A stretch of DNA of 64,000 nucleotides from positions 186,001 to 250,000 of the forward strand of contig NZ_WEGI01000005.1 in the NCBI RefSeq assembly GCF_009604425.1. The letters are read 5' to 3'. The stretch comes from Nocardia aurantia. GTDB lineage: Bacteria > Actinomycetota > Actinomycetes > Mycobacteriales > Mycobacteriaceae. Shown here one piece after another: positions 23,256-32,854 of this stretch. The position numbers were made by a program, and so were the translations under genes. Numbering within the stretch: the first letter of the stretch is position 1; each line of letters starts with the position of its first letter. A model generated the notes under the pieces. The model saw nothing but the letters and a program-made list of their open reading frames with translations. It searched no databases and had not been told where the DNA came from.

Positions 23256-24173
23256 GCCCTCTGCCTTCAAAAAAATCAGGCCTTCGATGAATGCGGCCTT
23301 CGCCGAACGCCTCCGTCTAGACTGCATCCGGACGGACATTTCTCCAGACCAGCGGCGCTGATGGTCTTCCCTGCAGTCAACTTTCCAGTTGTCCACCCGC
23401 TCCGGATGTCGTCGTCGGGTGCTCGGTGGTAGCGGGACACTGCGTCTCCGCCACAACCGCGCCGTTCCCTCCCGGTAGGGATAGCGTGTATCCGCCGACC
23501 GCGAGGGGCCGGCACGATCCGGGTGATGCAGTCGGACATTCAGTACCGACGTCAGAGCAAACGATAAGTCAGGACCGGGGCGCAACCAACTAAGGTTGCG
23601 CTAATTACCTCGTCTACCTGGGCTTCTTCATCGGTCCTCCACTGCCTGCGCGTTCTCCAGTGTAAAGCAGGCAACGCGGATCGCCTCAGTCGGCTTCGCC
23701 ACTGCGAGCGACGCCGGGCCGCCTCGGTCGCCGCAGCTCCCGCATGCTCGCGACATGCCTTCCACCTGCACCGAAGCAGAATTCCCCCGGGCCGGGCCCG
23801 ACAAACCACCGACCGGTACGGCTAACTTTCCGGACACCTGATGGTGACATTGCCGATACGCGGACGACATGCCCAGCATATGTTCCGACCGTACGGAATG
23901 GTTCTATATGGCCCTCATATGGCTAACTCATGGCAACCGATAGCAGGGGTTGCCGGGTGTTACTGTGCAATGCGTCACACCCCGTCACGTAAGCGGCTCG
24001 GCTTGTGACGATAACCACATCCTGGCCGCGACGCGCGGTACGGTCGCCCTCGGCCTGCCACGCTGAAGCCGAACCGTCGCCTGCCCGTGCCCAGTCCGGC
24101 CCCGGTGGTCCGCCGACCGGCCGGTGCGGTGCCTGTGCGATGAGCCCATCGGGACCGGAGAGGCTGTGAATCC
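23256..24173. other. Long gene-free region between gltB and the DUF4407 gene
   Basis: About 0.9 kb separating divergent genes. Open frames here (up to 85 codons) have no ribosome-binding sites or family signal. It contains a possible attenuator next to gltB, an inverted repeat GCGCAACC-6-GGTTGCGC at 23580-23601, a related one GGCAACC-9-GGTTGCC at 23932-23954, and AT-richer stretches around 23870-23960 likely to be promoters for the gene at 24174. Confidence 0.5.
23269..23299 (-). promoter_or_regulatory. Possible attenuator in the gltB leader
   Basis: Read on the minus strand: AGGCC, 12 nt, GGCCT, then GA and a run of seven T, ending about 13 nt before the gltB start codon. This is the layout of a weak factor-independent terminator placed so that read-through is needed for gltB. 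The stem is only 5 bp. Confidence 0.3.
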
Positions 24174-25850
24174 ATGACCGCCGCACTCACCTGGCTCGGT
24201 GGCGCCGGCTCCGACCTCGACGACCGGTACGAACGGTCCGGTTACACGGTGTCGGGCGCGATCGTGATCGTGGTCGCCGCCGCGGCGGGGACGGTCACCG
24301 GTCTGGCCGGCGCCGCCGCCGACTGGTCGCCGCTCGCGGTCACCGCCGGCGCCGCCGGGACGGCGCTGCTGTTCGGCGGGCTGGCCCGCACGCTGGTCAC
24401 GGCCTCGCAGTCGGCGCGGGCCGACGGCGCCCGGGGCGAGCGGATCACCCGGGTCGTGGCGGCCGTGCTCGCCGGGCTGGTCGTCGCCGAACTGGCGAGC
24501 ACGGTCCTGCTCGGCGCCGCGATCGGCCGACGGCTCGACGACCAGGCCCGGCAGTCCGCCGAGTCCGCCCCCGCGGTGGTCACCGCCCGCGCCGCCGCCG
24601 AGGCCGCCCACGCCGACCGGACCGCGCTCGACCGCACCCTGGTCCAGGCCCGCGCCGATATCGATCAGGCGTTGATCGTCGCGCGTTGCGAATATCACCC
24701 GACGCCGGAATGCCCGCAGACGATGATCACCGGCGTGCCCGGCTACGGCCCGGAGGAACGCACCGCCGACGCCATGCTCGACGACGCCCGCGGCCGGTTG
24801 GCCGCCGCGCAGGCCCGGATTCCCGCGCTGGACCAGCGAGTGACCGATGCGGACAAGGCCGTGGCCCGGGCCCGCGCCGATGCCACGGCCGGATCCGGGC
24901 ACGGACTGGGCGCCCGCTGGGTGGCGATGAACGCCGAGACCGCCGCACATCCCGGCGCCCTGCTGCTGCGGCTGGTCGCCGCCGCCGTCGCGGTGCTCGT
25001 GGCCCTGCTGCCGCTGTCGCTGCGCTGGTGGCGCGGCGAGACCTCGCTCGATCGGCGGATCGCCGCCCGGACCGTGGTCGCCCGAGCCGAGCAGGAGGCG
25101 GCCACGACCCTTGCCATCGCCCGATCCGAGGCCCTCGCCGCCGCCGAACGACTGCGCGTCGAACAGGAATCGGACGCGGCACGGGCCGCCGCGGAGGCCG
25201 ATATGGCGATCGACCGCGAGCGGCAACGCCGCCGGGTGGTCGCGGCGCTCGGCGGCCTCGAGATCGGTATCGAACAGCCGCGGCGCGGCGGTATCACCCA
25301 GCCGCGGCGCGGCGGTATCACCCAGCCGCGGCGCGGCGGTATCGAACAGCCGCGCGGTGGAGTCGCCGCGCTCGACGCCCCCGCACCGCATCCGGACGCC
25401 CGCACCGACGAGGAGCACAGCGTGACCCCACCGCAGCGACCGATCCCCGCGACCACCACCGGCGGCGACCTGGAACTCCCCCTGCTCGGCGCCATCCCGT
25501 TCACCGGCGCGGCCGCGCGCCTGATCCGGCCGCTGGTACCCGGCTTCGTCGCCCAGGCCGTCGACACCGCGGTCGGCACCGCCACCGCCCCGCTGCGCAC
25601 CGTGCGCCAGGTCTTCGTGGAGGCCGAGGAGATCACCTTCACCCTCCGCCGCACCCGCCGGGTCACCGTGGAGACGCAGGAGTTCGGCGGCTCGGCCGCC
25701 GCGGCCGCGCCGGCCACCGAGCATCCGATCATCGATCTCGACGATCCCGCGTACCTGGATCCGGCCGGGACCGCGAAGGCCGATCACCGGCTCCCCCGGG
25801 CGGGCGGGCGATCGGAATCCGATGGTCCGCAGGAACTCCCCGGCCGGTGA
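24174..25850 (+). CDS. DUF4407-like membrane protein with coiled coil
   Basis: A 558-residue membrane protein with DUF4407 architecture; function unknown. Two N-terminal helix pairs (about 27-75 and 92-118) are followed by a long Ala/Arg/Glu extracytoplasmic coiled coil with a Cys pair (ARCEYHPTPECPQ, about 170-182). A further helix (LLLRLVAAAVAVLVALLPLSL, about 262-282) precedes a cytoplasmic coiled coil (VVARAEQEAATTLAIARSEALAAAE). A run of QPRRGGI(T/E) repeats follows at about 368-391, then a C-terminal region with a hydrophobic patch (LLGAIPFTGAAARLI). The ATG has GAGAGG about 10 bp upstream. It stands alone, with 0.9 kb of gene-free DNA before it. Confidence 0.7.
   Translation: MTAALTWLGGAGSDLDDRYERSGYTVSGAIVIVVAAAAGTVTGLAGAAADWSPLAVTAGAAGTALLFGGLARTLVTASQSARADGARGERITRVVAAVLAGLVVAELASTVLLGAAIGRRLDDQARQSAESAPAVVTARAAAEAAHADRTALDRTLVQARADIDQALIVARCEYHPTPECPQTMITGVPGYGPEERTADAMLDDARGRLAAAQARIPALDQRVTDADKAVARARADATAGSGHGLGARWVAMNAETAAHPGALLLRLVAAAVAVLVALLPLSLRWWRGETSLDRRIAARTVVARAEQEAATTLAIARSEALAAAERLRVEQESDAARAAAEADMAIDRERQRRRVVAALGGLEIGIEQPRRGGITQPRRGGITQPRRGGIEQPRGGVAALDAPAPHPDARTDEEHSVTPPQRPIPATTTGGDLELPLLGAIPFTGAAARLIRPLVPGFVAQAVDTAVGTATAPLRTVRQVFVEAEEITFTLRRTRRVTVETQEFGGSAAAAAPATEHPIIDLDDPAYLDPAGTAKADHRLPRAGGRSESDGPQELPGR
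25275..25346 (+). repeat. 24-bp coding tandem repeat in the DUF4407 gene
   Basis: Three in-frame 24-bp units (25275-25298, 25299-25322, 25323-25346) encode QPRRGGIT/QPRRGGIT/QPRRGGIE, with a partial fourth copy. The first two are identical, implying recent duplication. Confidence 0.85.
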
Positions 25851-25885
25851 CCCGGATCACTTCCGGAAGTGGTTCGTACGGGCGA

Positions 25886-25901
25886 TGTTTCACGTAGAAC
25901 A
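25886..25901. other. parS-like site in intergenic DNA
   Basis: TGTTTCACGTAGAACA matches the parS consensus TGTTTCACGTGAAACA at 14 of 16 positions. It lies in a short noncoding gap, where ParB sites are often found. The central palindrome is imperfect (CACGTA). Confidence 0.4.
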
Positions 25902-25996
25902 CGAAAATTCCCCGATGGCGGCCGAATTCGGTCGCTCCTGACCGGTTCCGGCGCCGATCACCGCGCCGGATCGAGCCGGATGTCGCCCGATCCGGA

Positions 25997-26002
25997 TAGA
26001 CT
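25997..26002 (+). promoter_or_regulatory. -10 box of a leaderless promoter
   Basis: TAGACT ends 7 nt before the GTG at 26010, the geometry of a leaderless actinobacterial promoter. It decides the start of the membrane-protein gene. Confidence 0.55.
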
Positions 26003-26009
26003 CGGGCGC

Positions 26010-26912
26010 GTGTTTCCAGGCGAGGCCGCGGGGGCCGGTCTGTCGCCCGATCCGGTGAGTGGTGCCGCACGGCTCGATCCGGCGGATGCGGGGCTCGACG
26101 CGCCCGAAGCGATTCCACTGCGTCCCTTGGGCTTCCGAGAACTGCTCGATCTACCCTTCGCACTGATCCAGCCGCAGATCGCGACGCTGGGCGCGGTGTG
26201 CGGTATCGGCTTCGCCGTCGCCGAGGGCGTCGTGCTGGCGATCACCGCGGCGATATCGGCCGCCACCGGAGGCTCCGACGCCGGCATCGCCTGGACGGCG
26301 ATCATCGCCACCGTATTGTGCGGCGGCGCACTGCGATTCGTGGTGCGCGGGGTCACCGTGCCGATCGGGCTGGCGCGGGTCCGGCGGCGGCCGATCGGCG
26401 CCCGGACCGCGCTGGCCGAGTTCGGCCGAAATCTCGGTGGGCTGCTGATCCTGCAGATCCGGTACACCCTGGTGGGTCTCGGCGTACTCGCGCTGGGGAT
26501 CCCACTGCTGATCACCCTGCCGCCGGCGCTGTTGCTGCTGGGCTGGTTGCGCGGCCGCCAATTCGCCTCGGTACCGGTGCTGTTCGAGGAGCGGGTCCCG
26601 GCCGGGGTCGCGGCCCGGCGGGCCCGGACGCTGGCGATCGGGTCGGAGTGGCGGCTGGCCAGGCTGTCCTGGACGCTGCGCCTGGTGTCGCTGCTGCTGG
26701 TGCCGCCGCTGCTCGGGCTGATGTTGTTCGTCTCGCAGATATCCGGCACCCACCTCTGGCCGATGATCGGGCTGGGGGTCGCCACGGCCCTGGTGGCGTT
26801 CACCTTCACCGAACTGGTGGAATCCGCCGCCCGGGTCACGGCCTACATCGATCGGCGCTGCCGCCGCGAGGCCTGGGACGTCCGGCTGCCCGTCCCCGAG
26901 GAGGCCCGGTGA
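26010..26912 (+). CDS. Polytopic membrane protein, first gene of MoxR/DUF58 operon
   Basis: A 300-residue membrane protein of the Rv3689 type; function unknown. An N-terminal cytosolic part of about 40 residues (DAPEAIPLRPLGFRELLDLPFALI) resembles the amphipathic lead of YciC/DUF975-like proteins. About six helices follow, including IATLGAVCGIGFAVAEGVVL, LLILQIRYTLVGLGVLALG and the C-terminal LWPMIGLGVATALVAFTF. The loop RRPIGARTALAEFGRNLGG and the segment FEERVPAGVAARRARTLAIG recur in this family. The GTG at 26010 follows a -10 box. The stop overlaps the next start (GTGA). By synteny it serves the MoxR-DUF58 system, probably in envelope assembly or stress (inference). Confidence 0.75.
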   Translation: MFPGEAAGAGLSPDPVSGAARLDPADAGLDAPEAIPLRPLGFRELLDLPFALIQPQIATLGAVCGIGFAVAEGVVLAITAAISAATGGSDAGIAWTAIIATVLCGGALRFVVRGVTVPIGLARVRRRPIGARTALAEFGRNLGGLLILQIRYTLVGLGVLALGIPLLITLPPALLLLGWLRGRQFASVPVLFEERVPAGVAARRARTLAIGSEWRLARLSWTLRLVSLLLVPPLLGLMLFVSQISGTHLWPMIGLGVATALVAFTFTELVESAARVTAYIDRRCRREAWDVRLPVPEEAR

Positions 26913-27984
26913 CCGATCCGGATCGGGTACCACCACCGGCCGGTCTGGGACCGGCGGGCGCCCATCGCGCCGCCGCCGACACCGCGGCCGCGCGGCAGGA
27001 TTTCGATGTCGCACTGCGCGAACGGTTCCGGGCGGTGCTGCGCGGGCTGGAACAGGGTGGCGCCCTGCCGGTGCGGCGCTCCCGGACCGCCCGCGAGACC
27101 GCCGCGGACGCCGCACGCCTGGTCGAATTGTCCGATGCCGCCGCCAGTTTCGACGAGGTCGTCTACGGCGGCCGCACCGCGACGCCCGACGAGTACCGGC
27201 GCCTGGCCGAATCGGACCGCTTCTCCCAGGCCCCACCGCCACCACCGGAACCCGCGGAACTCGCCGCTCCCGGCGACCGCCCGCGCCGCGCCCGGCGCAC
27301 CCTGCCCGCTCTCCCCGGGAGCCGCCGGTTCTGGCTGACCCTGCTGGCGGTCGTGCTGGCCGCCCTCGTGGTGCTGTTGCTGATCCGGCTGGCCGGCGCG
27401 CCACACGCCCCACCGGTACCCGACCCGGCGCCGCACCCCCCGCCGACCTCACCGACCCCGAAACCGACACCGCCGCCCCGGGACCACGACTGGGGCGCGG
27501 GCGACGACTCGATCTTCGGCCGCTGGCCGCCCTGGATCGCCTTCGGTGGACTGCAATGGCTGCTCTGCGCCGCCGTCGTGGTCTGGTGGCGGGCCCGGCG
27601 CCGCGGCGCGCTGGTCGGCGAGCCACTCCCGGTGGAGGCGCCGGCCCATGAACTGCTGGCCGGACATGCCGCGCTCTACCGCCGCGCGAACGATCCCGAT
27701 CATGTGGCGGCGATCCTGCGGGCCGCCACCCTCCGTCGCATCCGGCCCACCCTCGACCTCCCCGCCGGTGCCCCGCCCCCGCGGGTGATCGACGCGATCG
27801 CCCGCCGCACCGGCCTTTCGCCGACCCATCTCGGCGCGACCCTGTTCGGTCCGGTCCCCGATACCGCAACGCTCACCGCGGTGGCCGGCCACCTGCTCGT
27901 CATCGAGACGGAACTGGACCGGAACCGGGACCACCGCGCGAATCCTGTGCGGCGCGACCCGGCCCGCCCGGCGACGGAGGCGAT

Positions 27985-27988
<4 letters not shown>
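26909..27988 (+). CDS. DUF4129/DUF4350 chimeric membrane protein
   Basis: A 359-residue protein joining two parts normally encoded by separate genes (M. tuberculosis Rv3690 and Rv3691). Residues 31-105 (FDVALRERFRAVLRGLEQ ... FDEVVYGGRTATPDEYRRL) have the DUF4129 pattern, but its usual N-terminal helix is absent. A helix at 141-163 and a Pro-rich linker (164-190) lead to a second helix (199-217) and a C-terminal part (RRRGALVGEPLPVE, ALYRRANDPDHVAAILRAATLRRI) matching the end of DUF4350 proteins. The central extracytoplasmic DUF4350 domain of about 150 residues is missing. It overlaps both neighbours by 4 bp, so it is translated within the operon; function unknown. The domain reading is from memory of the families. 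Confidence 0.7.
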
Positions 27989-29223
<1,235 letters not shown>

Positions 29224-29225
29224 CG

Positions 29226-30833
29226 ATGGTGGTGACGGGCCGGACGGCCGCGCTGGCGGCCGCGGCCGCGCTGATCGTCATGCTCGCCGCGCCGTCCCCG
29301 GCCGGGGTGCTGGTGGCGACCGCCCTCCTGCTCGCCCTGATCGCCGCCGACGCGCTGACCGCGGGCCGGGCGGCGCAATTGGAGCTGTCCCGGCCGGCGC
29401 TGACGGTGGTCCGGGCCGGTCGGGAGACCGAGGTGACCGTGACGGTCGTCAACACCGGCGCTCGCACGATCCGCGGCCGACTGTGGGACGACTGGCCGGC
29501 CGGCGCGCACGCGCGTCCCGTGGCGGCGCACCGGCTGCGACTACCTCCGAACACGAAGGTCCGGATCACCACCCGGCTGACCCCCGCCCAGCGTGGCGAC
29601 CGGGTGGCCGGCCCGATCACACTGCGGCTGATCGGCCCGCTGGGCCTGGCCGGTCGGCAGGTGCGCCGCACGGTCCCGGCCCGGGTGCGGGCCCTGCCCC
29701 CGTTCCGCAGCGAGCGGATCCTGGTCTCGAAGGTGAAGCAGGTGCAGCACCTGGAGGGCCGCAACGTGGTCAACATGCGCGGCCAGGGTTCCGAATTCGA
29801 TTCGTTCCGGGAATATGTCGCGGGCGACGACGTCCGGGCCATCGACTGGCGGGCCACCGCCCGCGCGGCCGACGTGCTGGTCCGCACCTGGCGCCCGGAA
29901 CGCAACCGGCACGTGCTGATGGTGCTGGACACCGGCCGGGCGTCCGCGGGCCGGGTGAACGGCACTCCGACGGTCCGCACGGGCAGCCACCCGGCGGGCC
30001 GGGTCGGCGGCACCGGATCAGGTCACTCTCCTGGCACGGCGGAGGGGTTCGCCGGGAACACCACGCGGAACGGGACCGCGGCGGGCCGCGCGGAAAACAC
30101 CGCGGCGGGCCGCGCAGACGACACCGCGGCGAGCCGCACAGGCAACACCGCGTCAGGCCATGCGGAGACCACCGCGCAGGGCCGCACAGGAGATTCCGCC
30201 GGCGGTACCGGCGACCCGGCGGCGGGCCGTGCCGACGGGTACGGCTATCGGCTCGAGCCGACCGGCACGGACGGCACCCGGCTGGACGCGAACATCGAGG
30301 CGGCGTTGCTGCTCGGCGGACTGGCCGCCGCGGCCGGCGACACCGTCGACCTGATCGCCTACGACCGCTCGGTGCGCGCCGAGGTCCGCAACGCCGCCGG
30401 GCGCGGTGTGCAACCGAAGCTGATGCACGCGCTGTCCGGCGTCGTGCCCGCGCTGGTGGACACCGACACCGGCGGCCTGGTCCGCACCGCGATCCGATAC
30501 GCCCGCCGCCGCAGCCTGGTGGTGTGGTTCACCAGTCTCGACGGCGCACTGGTCGAGGAGAACCTGCTGCCCGTCCTGCCGGTGCTCACCGCGCGGCACC
30601 GGGTGCTGCTGGTCTCGGTGACCGATGCCGAACTGGCCGCCGCGGCCGGAGCCAGGTCCACCGCCGCGGAGGTGTTCACCGCCGCGGCGGCGGAGAGCGT
30701 CCTCGCCGAGCGGGCCCTCGTCCGGGAAACGTTGCGCCGCCGTGGAGTCGGCGTGATCGCGGCCACCGCCGACCGGCTGCCCGGCCTGCTCGGCGACGAA
30801 TACCTGGAACTCAAACAGTCCGGCGCGGTCTGA
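29226..30833 (+). CDS. DUF58 domain protein with repeat insertion
   Basis: A 535-residue partner of MoxR. Two N-terminal helices (8-45) anchor it; a beta-rich domain (50-150) and the DUF58 signature follow (GSEFDSFREYVAGDDVRAID, DWRATARAADVLVR, about 178-220). The vWA-like core begins with VLMVLDTGRAS (230-240) and resumes at DGTRLDANIEAALLLGGL (about 350) and VVWFTSLDGALVEENLLPVL. Between them sits an insertion of about 100 residues made largely of 8-residue units (TAAGRAEN-type), absent from typical DUF58 proteins. The metal site is DTGRAS rather than the DxSxS of active vWA domains. It starts 2 bp after the moxR stop. Confidence 0.9.
   Translation: MVVTGRTAALAAAAALIVMLAAPSPAGVLVATALLLALIAADALTAGRAAQLELSRPALTVVRAGRETEVTVTVVNTGARTIRGRLWDDWPAGAHARPVAAHRLRLPPNTKVRITTRLTPAQRGDRVAGPITLRLIGPLGLAGRQVRRTVPARVRALPPFRSERILVSKVKQVQHLEGRNVVNMRGQGSEFDSFREYVAGDDVRAIDWRATARAADVLVRTWRPERNRHVLMVLDTGRASAGRVNGTPTVRTGSHPAGRVGGTGSGHSPGTAEGFAGNTTRNGTAAGRAENTAAGRADDTAASRTGNTASGHAETTAQGRTGDSAGGTGDPAAGRADGYGYRLEPTGTDGTRLDANIEAALLLGGLAAAAGDTVDLIAYDRSVRAEVRNAAGRGVQPKLMHALSGVVPALVDTDTGGLVRTAIRYARRRSLVVWFTSLDGALVEENLLPVLPVLTARHRVLLVSVTDAELAAAAGARSTAAEVFTAAAAESVLAERALVRETLRRRGVGVIAATADRLPGLLGDEYLELKQSGAV
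30075..30194 (+). repeat. 24-bp coding tandem repeat in the DUF58 gene
   Basis: Five in-frame 24-bp units (30075, 30099, 30123, 30147, 30171) encode TAAGRAEN, TAAGRADD, TAASRTGN, TASGHAET and TAQGRTGD. The first two differ at only a few bases; later ones are more diverged. The period equals that of the repeat in the DUF4407 gene 4.8 kb away, though the sequence differs. Confidence 0.85.
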
Positions 30834-30836
30834 CCA

Positions 30837-31637
30837 CTACCACGAGACATGTTCCAGCGGCATGAGATTCGGCTGCGCGGGCACACCCAGGGTACGACGC
30901 TGCCGCTCCGAGACGATCGCGCCGAGGATGTGCAGCGGCGGGGTTCCCGGCGGCGGGACCGCCCGGATCCGCCGGCACACCGCCGTCACCAGCGCGCGTC
31001 CCAGCTGCTGCTGGGTCTCCGGGGTGAGTTCGAAGTAGCGGGTGAGATAGTGCCGGGCGGGCAGCGCCAGATCCTCGGTGAGCCCGGACAGATCCAACTG
31101 CTGCGCCCAGCCCTGCAGCCAGGGCGGCATGATGGCGAGCTTGGGCCACGGAATCGGATTGCGGTCGTAGACCACCACGGTGCCGGCCAGGACGTCGCCG
31201 ACCCGCCGGGCCCGGGCCGAGCACAGCGAGGTGAGCACGCCGATCGCGCCGAAGACGCCGAATCCCCAGAAGTCGATGATCACCGCCGCCAGGCCGCGGG
31301 TGAGCGCGTGCCGGAAATCTATCGGCCCGCCGTCGCCGCGCACCACCCGCAGGCCGAGCGCGGCCTTGCCGGGAGTGCGGCCGCGCAGCAGCGTTTCCCA
31401 GACGATCGGATAACCGGCCAGCACGGCCACGAACATCACCGTGAACGCCGTATCCCACCACGCCCCATCGGTATCGACGCCGGCGAGCACCGCCAGCGCG
31501 ACCATGACGAGCAGCCAGCCGAACAACAGTTGCAACAGCACGTCGATCACGAAAGCCACGGCCCGGGTGGGGATGCGGGCGATGGGCAGGTCGAGGGCGA
31601 CGGCCTCGCCGGTGGTGAATACAGCCATGGCCTCCAC
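30837..31637 (-). CDS. RDD family membrane protein
   Basis: A 266-residue membrane protein with an RDD domain. The Arg-Asp-Asp-like start is PTRAVAFVIDVLLQLLFGW; further helices are AFTVMFVAVLAGYPIVWETLLRGRTPGKAALGLRVV (the TPGK motif is diagnostic) and RGLAAVIIDFWGFGVFGAIGVLTSL. The soluble C-terminal part (PARHYLTRYFELTPETQQQLG) is as in M. tuberculosis Rv3695. Function unknown; transport or envelope roles are suggested for RDD proteins. GTG at 31637 is preceded by AAAGG at 7 bp, better than the internal ATG at 31628. It is convergent with the DUF58 gene (3 bp apart) and divergent from the SpoIIM gene. Confidence 0.88.
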   Translation of the reverse strand: MEAMAVFTTGEAVALDLPIARIPTRAVAFVIDVLLQLLFGWLLVMVALAVLAGVDTDGAWWDTAFTVMFVAVLAGYPIVWETLLRGRTPGKAALGLRVVRGDGGPIDFRHALTRGLAAVIIDFWGFGVFGAIGVLTSLCSARARRVGDVLAGTVVVYDRNPIPWPKLAIMPPWLQGWAQQLDLSGLTEDLALPARHYLTRYFELTPETQQQLGRALVTAVCRRIRAVPPPGTPPLHILGAIVSERQRRTLGVPAQPNLMPLEHVSW

Positions 31638-31708
31638 AGATTAACCTTTCGGGAGGCCCCCTTCGAGAGATGCGGTGGCCGACCGGTATTCGGCACGGGA
31701 GGCCATCG

Positions 31709-32734
31709 ATGGATGTGGACGCGTACGCCTACGCGCATCGACGGGCCTGGGAGCGGCTCGATCAGCTGGCCCGCCGCCGGCGGCTGACCGGCGCGGAATC
31801 CGACGAGCTGGTGGCGCTGTACCGGCGTACCTCCCAGCAGGTGGCCCGGCTGCAGGTGCAGTCGCCGGAGGCGGGCCTGCTGGCAGGGCTGAGTACCGTG
31901 CTGGCGCGCTCCCGGGCCCAGATCCTCGGCAGCCGGACGGACGCCTGGGCGGAGATCGCCCGCTTCGTCACGCACCGCTTCCCGGCGGCGGTGTATCGCG
32001 CTCGCCGGTGGTGGCTGGGGGTGGCCGCGGTCTTTCTCGGGGTGACCGCCGGCCTCGCGATCTGGGTGCCCGGCTCCGGGACGGCCCGCCGGGCGTTCGG
32101 GATCCCTTCCGACACCGGCGACATGACCGATCCCGGCGGCCGGTTCGAGACCTATTACTCCGAGCATCCGCACGACGCGTTCGCCGCGCAGGTGTGGACG
32201 AACAACGCCTGGGTGGCCGCGGGGGCGCTGTTCACCGGGGCGCTGATCCTCCCGGCGGTCTACATGCTGTTCATGAACGCGCTGAATCTGGGCGTATCGG
32301 CCGGCCTGATGGCCGAGGCGGGGCGGCTGGACGCGTTCTTCGGCTTCATCCTGCCGCACGGGATGCTGGAACTGACCGCGATCTTCGTCGCGGGCGGCGC
32401 CGGCCTGCAACTGGGCTGGACCCTGATCGATCCGGGGCGGGACAGCCGCGCCCGGGCGCTCGCCCGGCGTGGCCGGGCCGCCGCCACGATCGCGCTGGGG
32501 CTGTCGGGCGTGCTCCTGGTATCGGGATTGATCGAGGGATTCGTGACCCCCAGCGGCTGGCCCGCCCCGATCCGGATCGGGATCGGCGTCCTGGCCGAGG
32601 TCGGATTCCTGGTCTATGTGTTCGGTCCGGGCCGGTGGGCGGCGCAGGCGGAAGCGATGCGGCGCACGGCGGCGGCATCGGAGACATCGAGGGCGACCGG
32701 TACGTCAGCTACCGAATGGCGCATACCCGCCTGA
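31709..32734 (+). CDS. Stage II sporulation protein M (SpoIIM/DUF95) family protein
   Basis: A 341-residue integral membrane protein of the SpoIIM/DUF95 family, counterpart of Rv3694c in the same neighbourhood. The cytosolic N-terminal 100 residues (VDAYAYAHRRAWERLDQLAR, ADELVALYRRTSQQVARL-like) precede about six helices. Conserved segments are FVTHRFPAAVYRARRWW, FAAQVWTNNAWVAAGALFTG and FILPHGMLELTAIFVAGGAGL, the last with a conserved His-Glu. These organisms do not sporulate, so the role is more likely in envelope shape together with MoxR/DUF58 (inference). The ATG has GGGAGG 7 bp upstream; the upstream in-frame ATG at 31670 lacks one. Confidence 0.88.
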   Translation: MDVDAYAYAHRRAWERLDQLARRRRLTGAESDELVALYRRTSQQVARLQVQSPEAGLLAGLSTVLARSRAQILGSRTDAWAEIARFVTHRFPAAVYRARRWWLGVAAVFLGVTAGLAIWVPGSGTARRAFGIPSDTGDMTDPGGRFETYYSEHPHDAFAAQVWTNNAWVAAGALFTGALILPAVYMLFMNALNLGVSAGLMAEAGRLDAFFGFILPHGMLELTAIFVAGGAGLQLGWTLIDPGRDSRARALARRGRAAATIALGLSGVLLVSGLIEGFVTPSGWPAPIRIGIGVLAEVGFLVYVFGPGRWAAQAEAMRRTAAASETSRATGTSATEWRIPA

Positions 32735-32820
32735 ACAAATCGAACGACCCGGATCGAGGGCCTCGAAGAGAAGATTCGGACCACCTCGACAGATTCGGCC
32801 GGGTCCGGATTTGAGAGCCA

Positions 32821-32854
32821 CTGGCCGCAGCGAGTCCAGCTCAGCTGCGGCCAG
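32821..32854 (+). terminator. Hairpin after the SpoIIM gene
   Basis: An 11-bp stem (32821-32831 with 32844-32854) and a 12-nt loop lie about 85 nt after the stop. No U tract follows. Confidence 0.55.

Noticed and set aside
23591..23609. IdeR/DtxR iron box
   Set aside because: The left half and centre match but the right half does not; about 12 of 19 positions is too few.
23552..23926. Small open frames in the gltB upstream gap
   Set aside because: Three overlapping frames on both strands, none with ribosome-binding site, helix pattern or codon bias.
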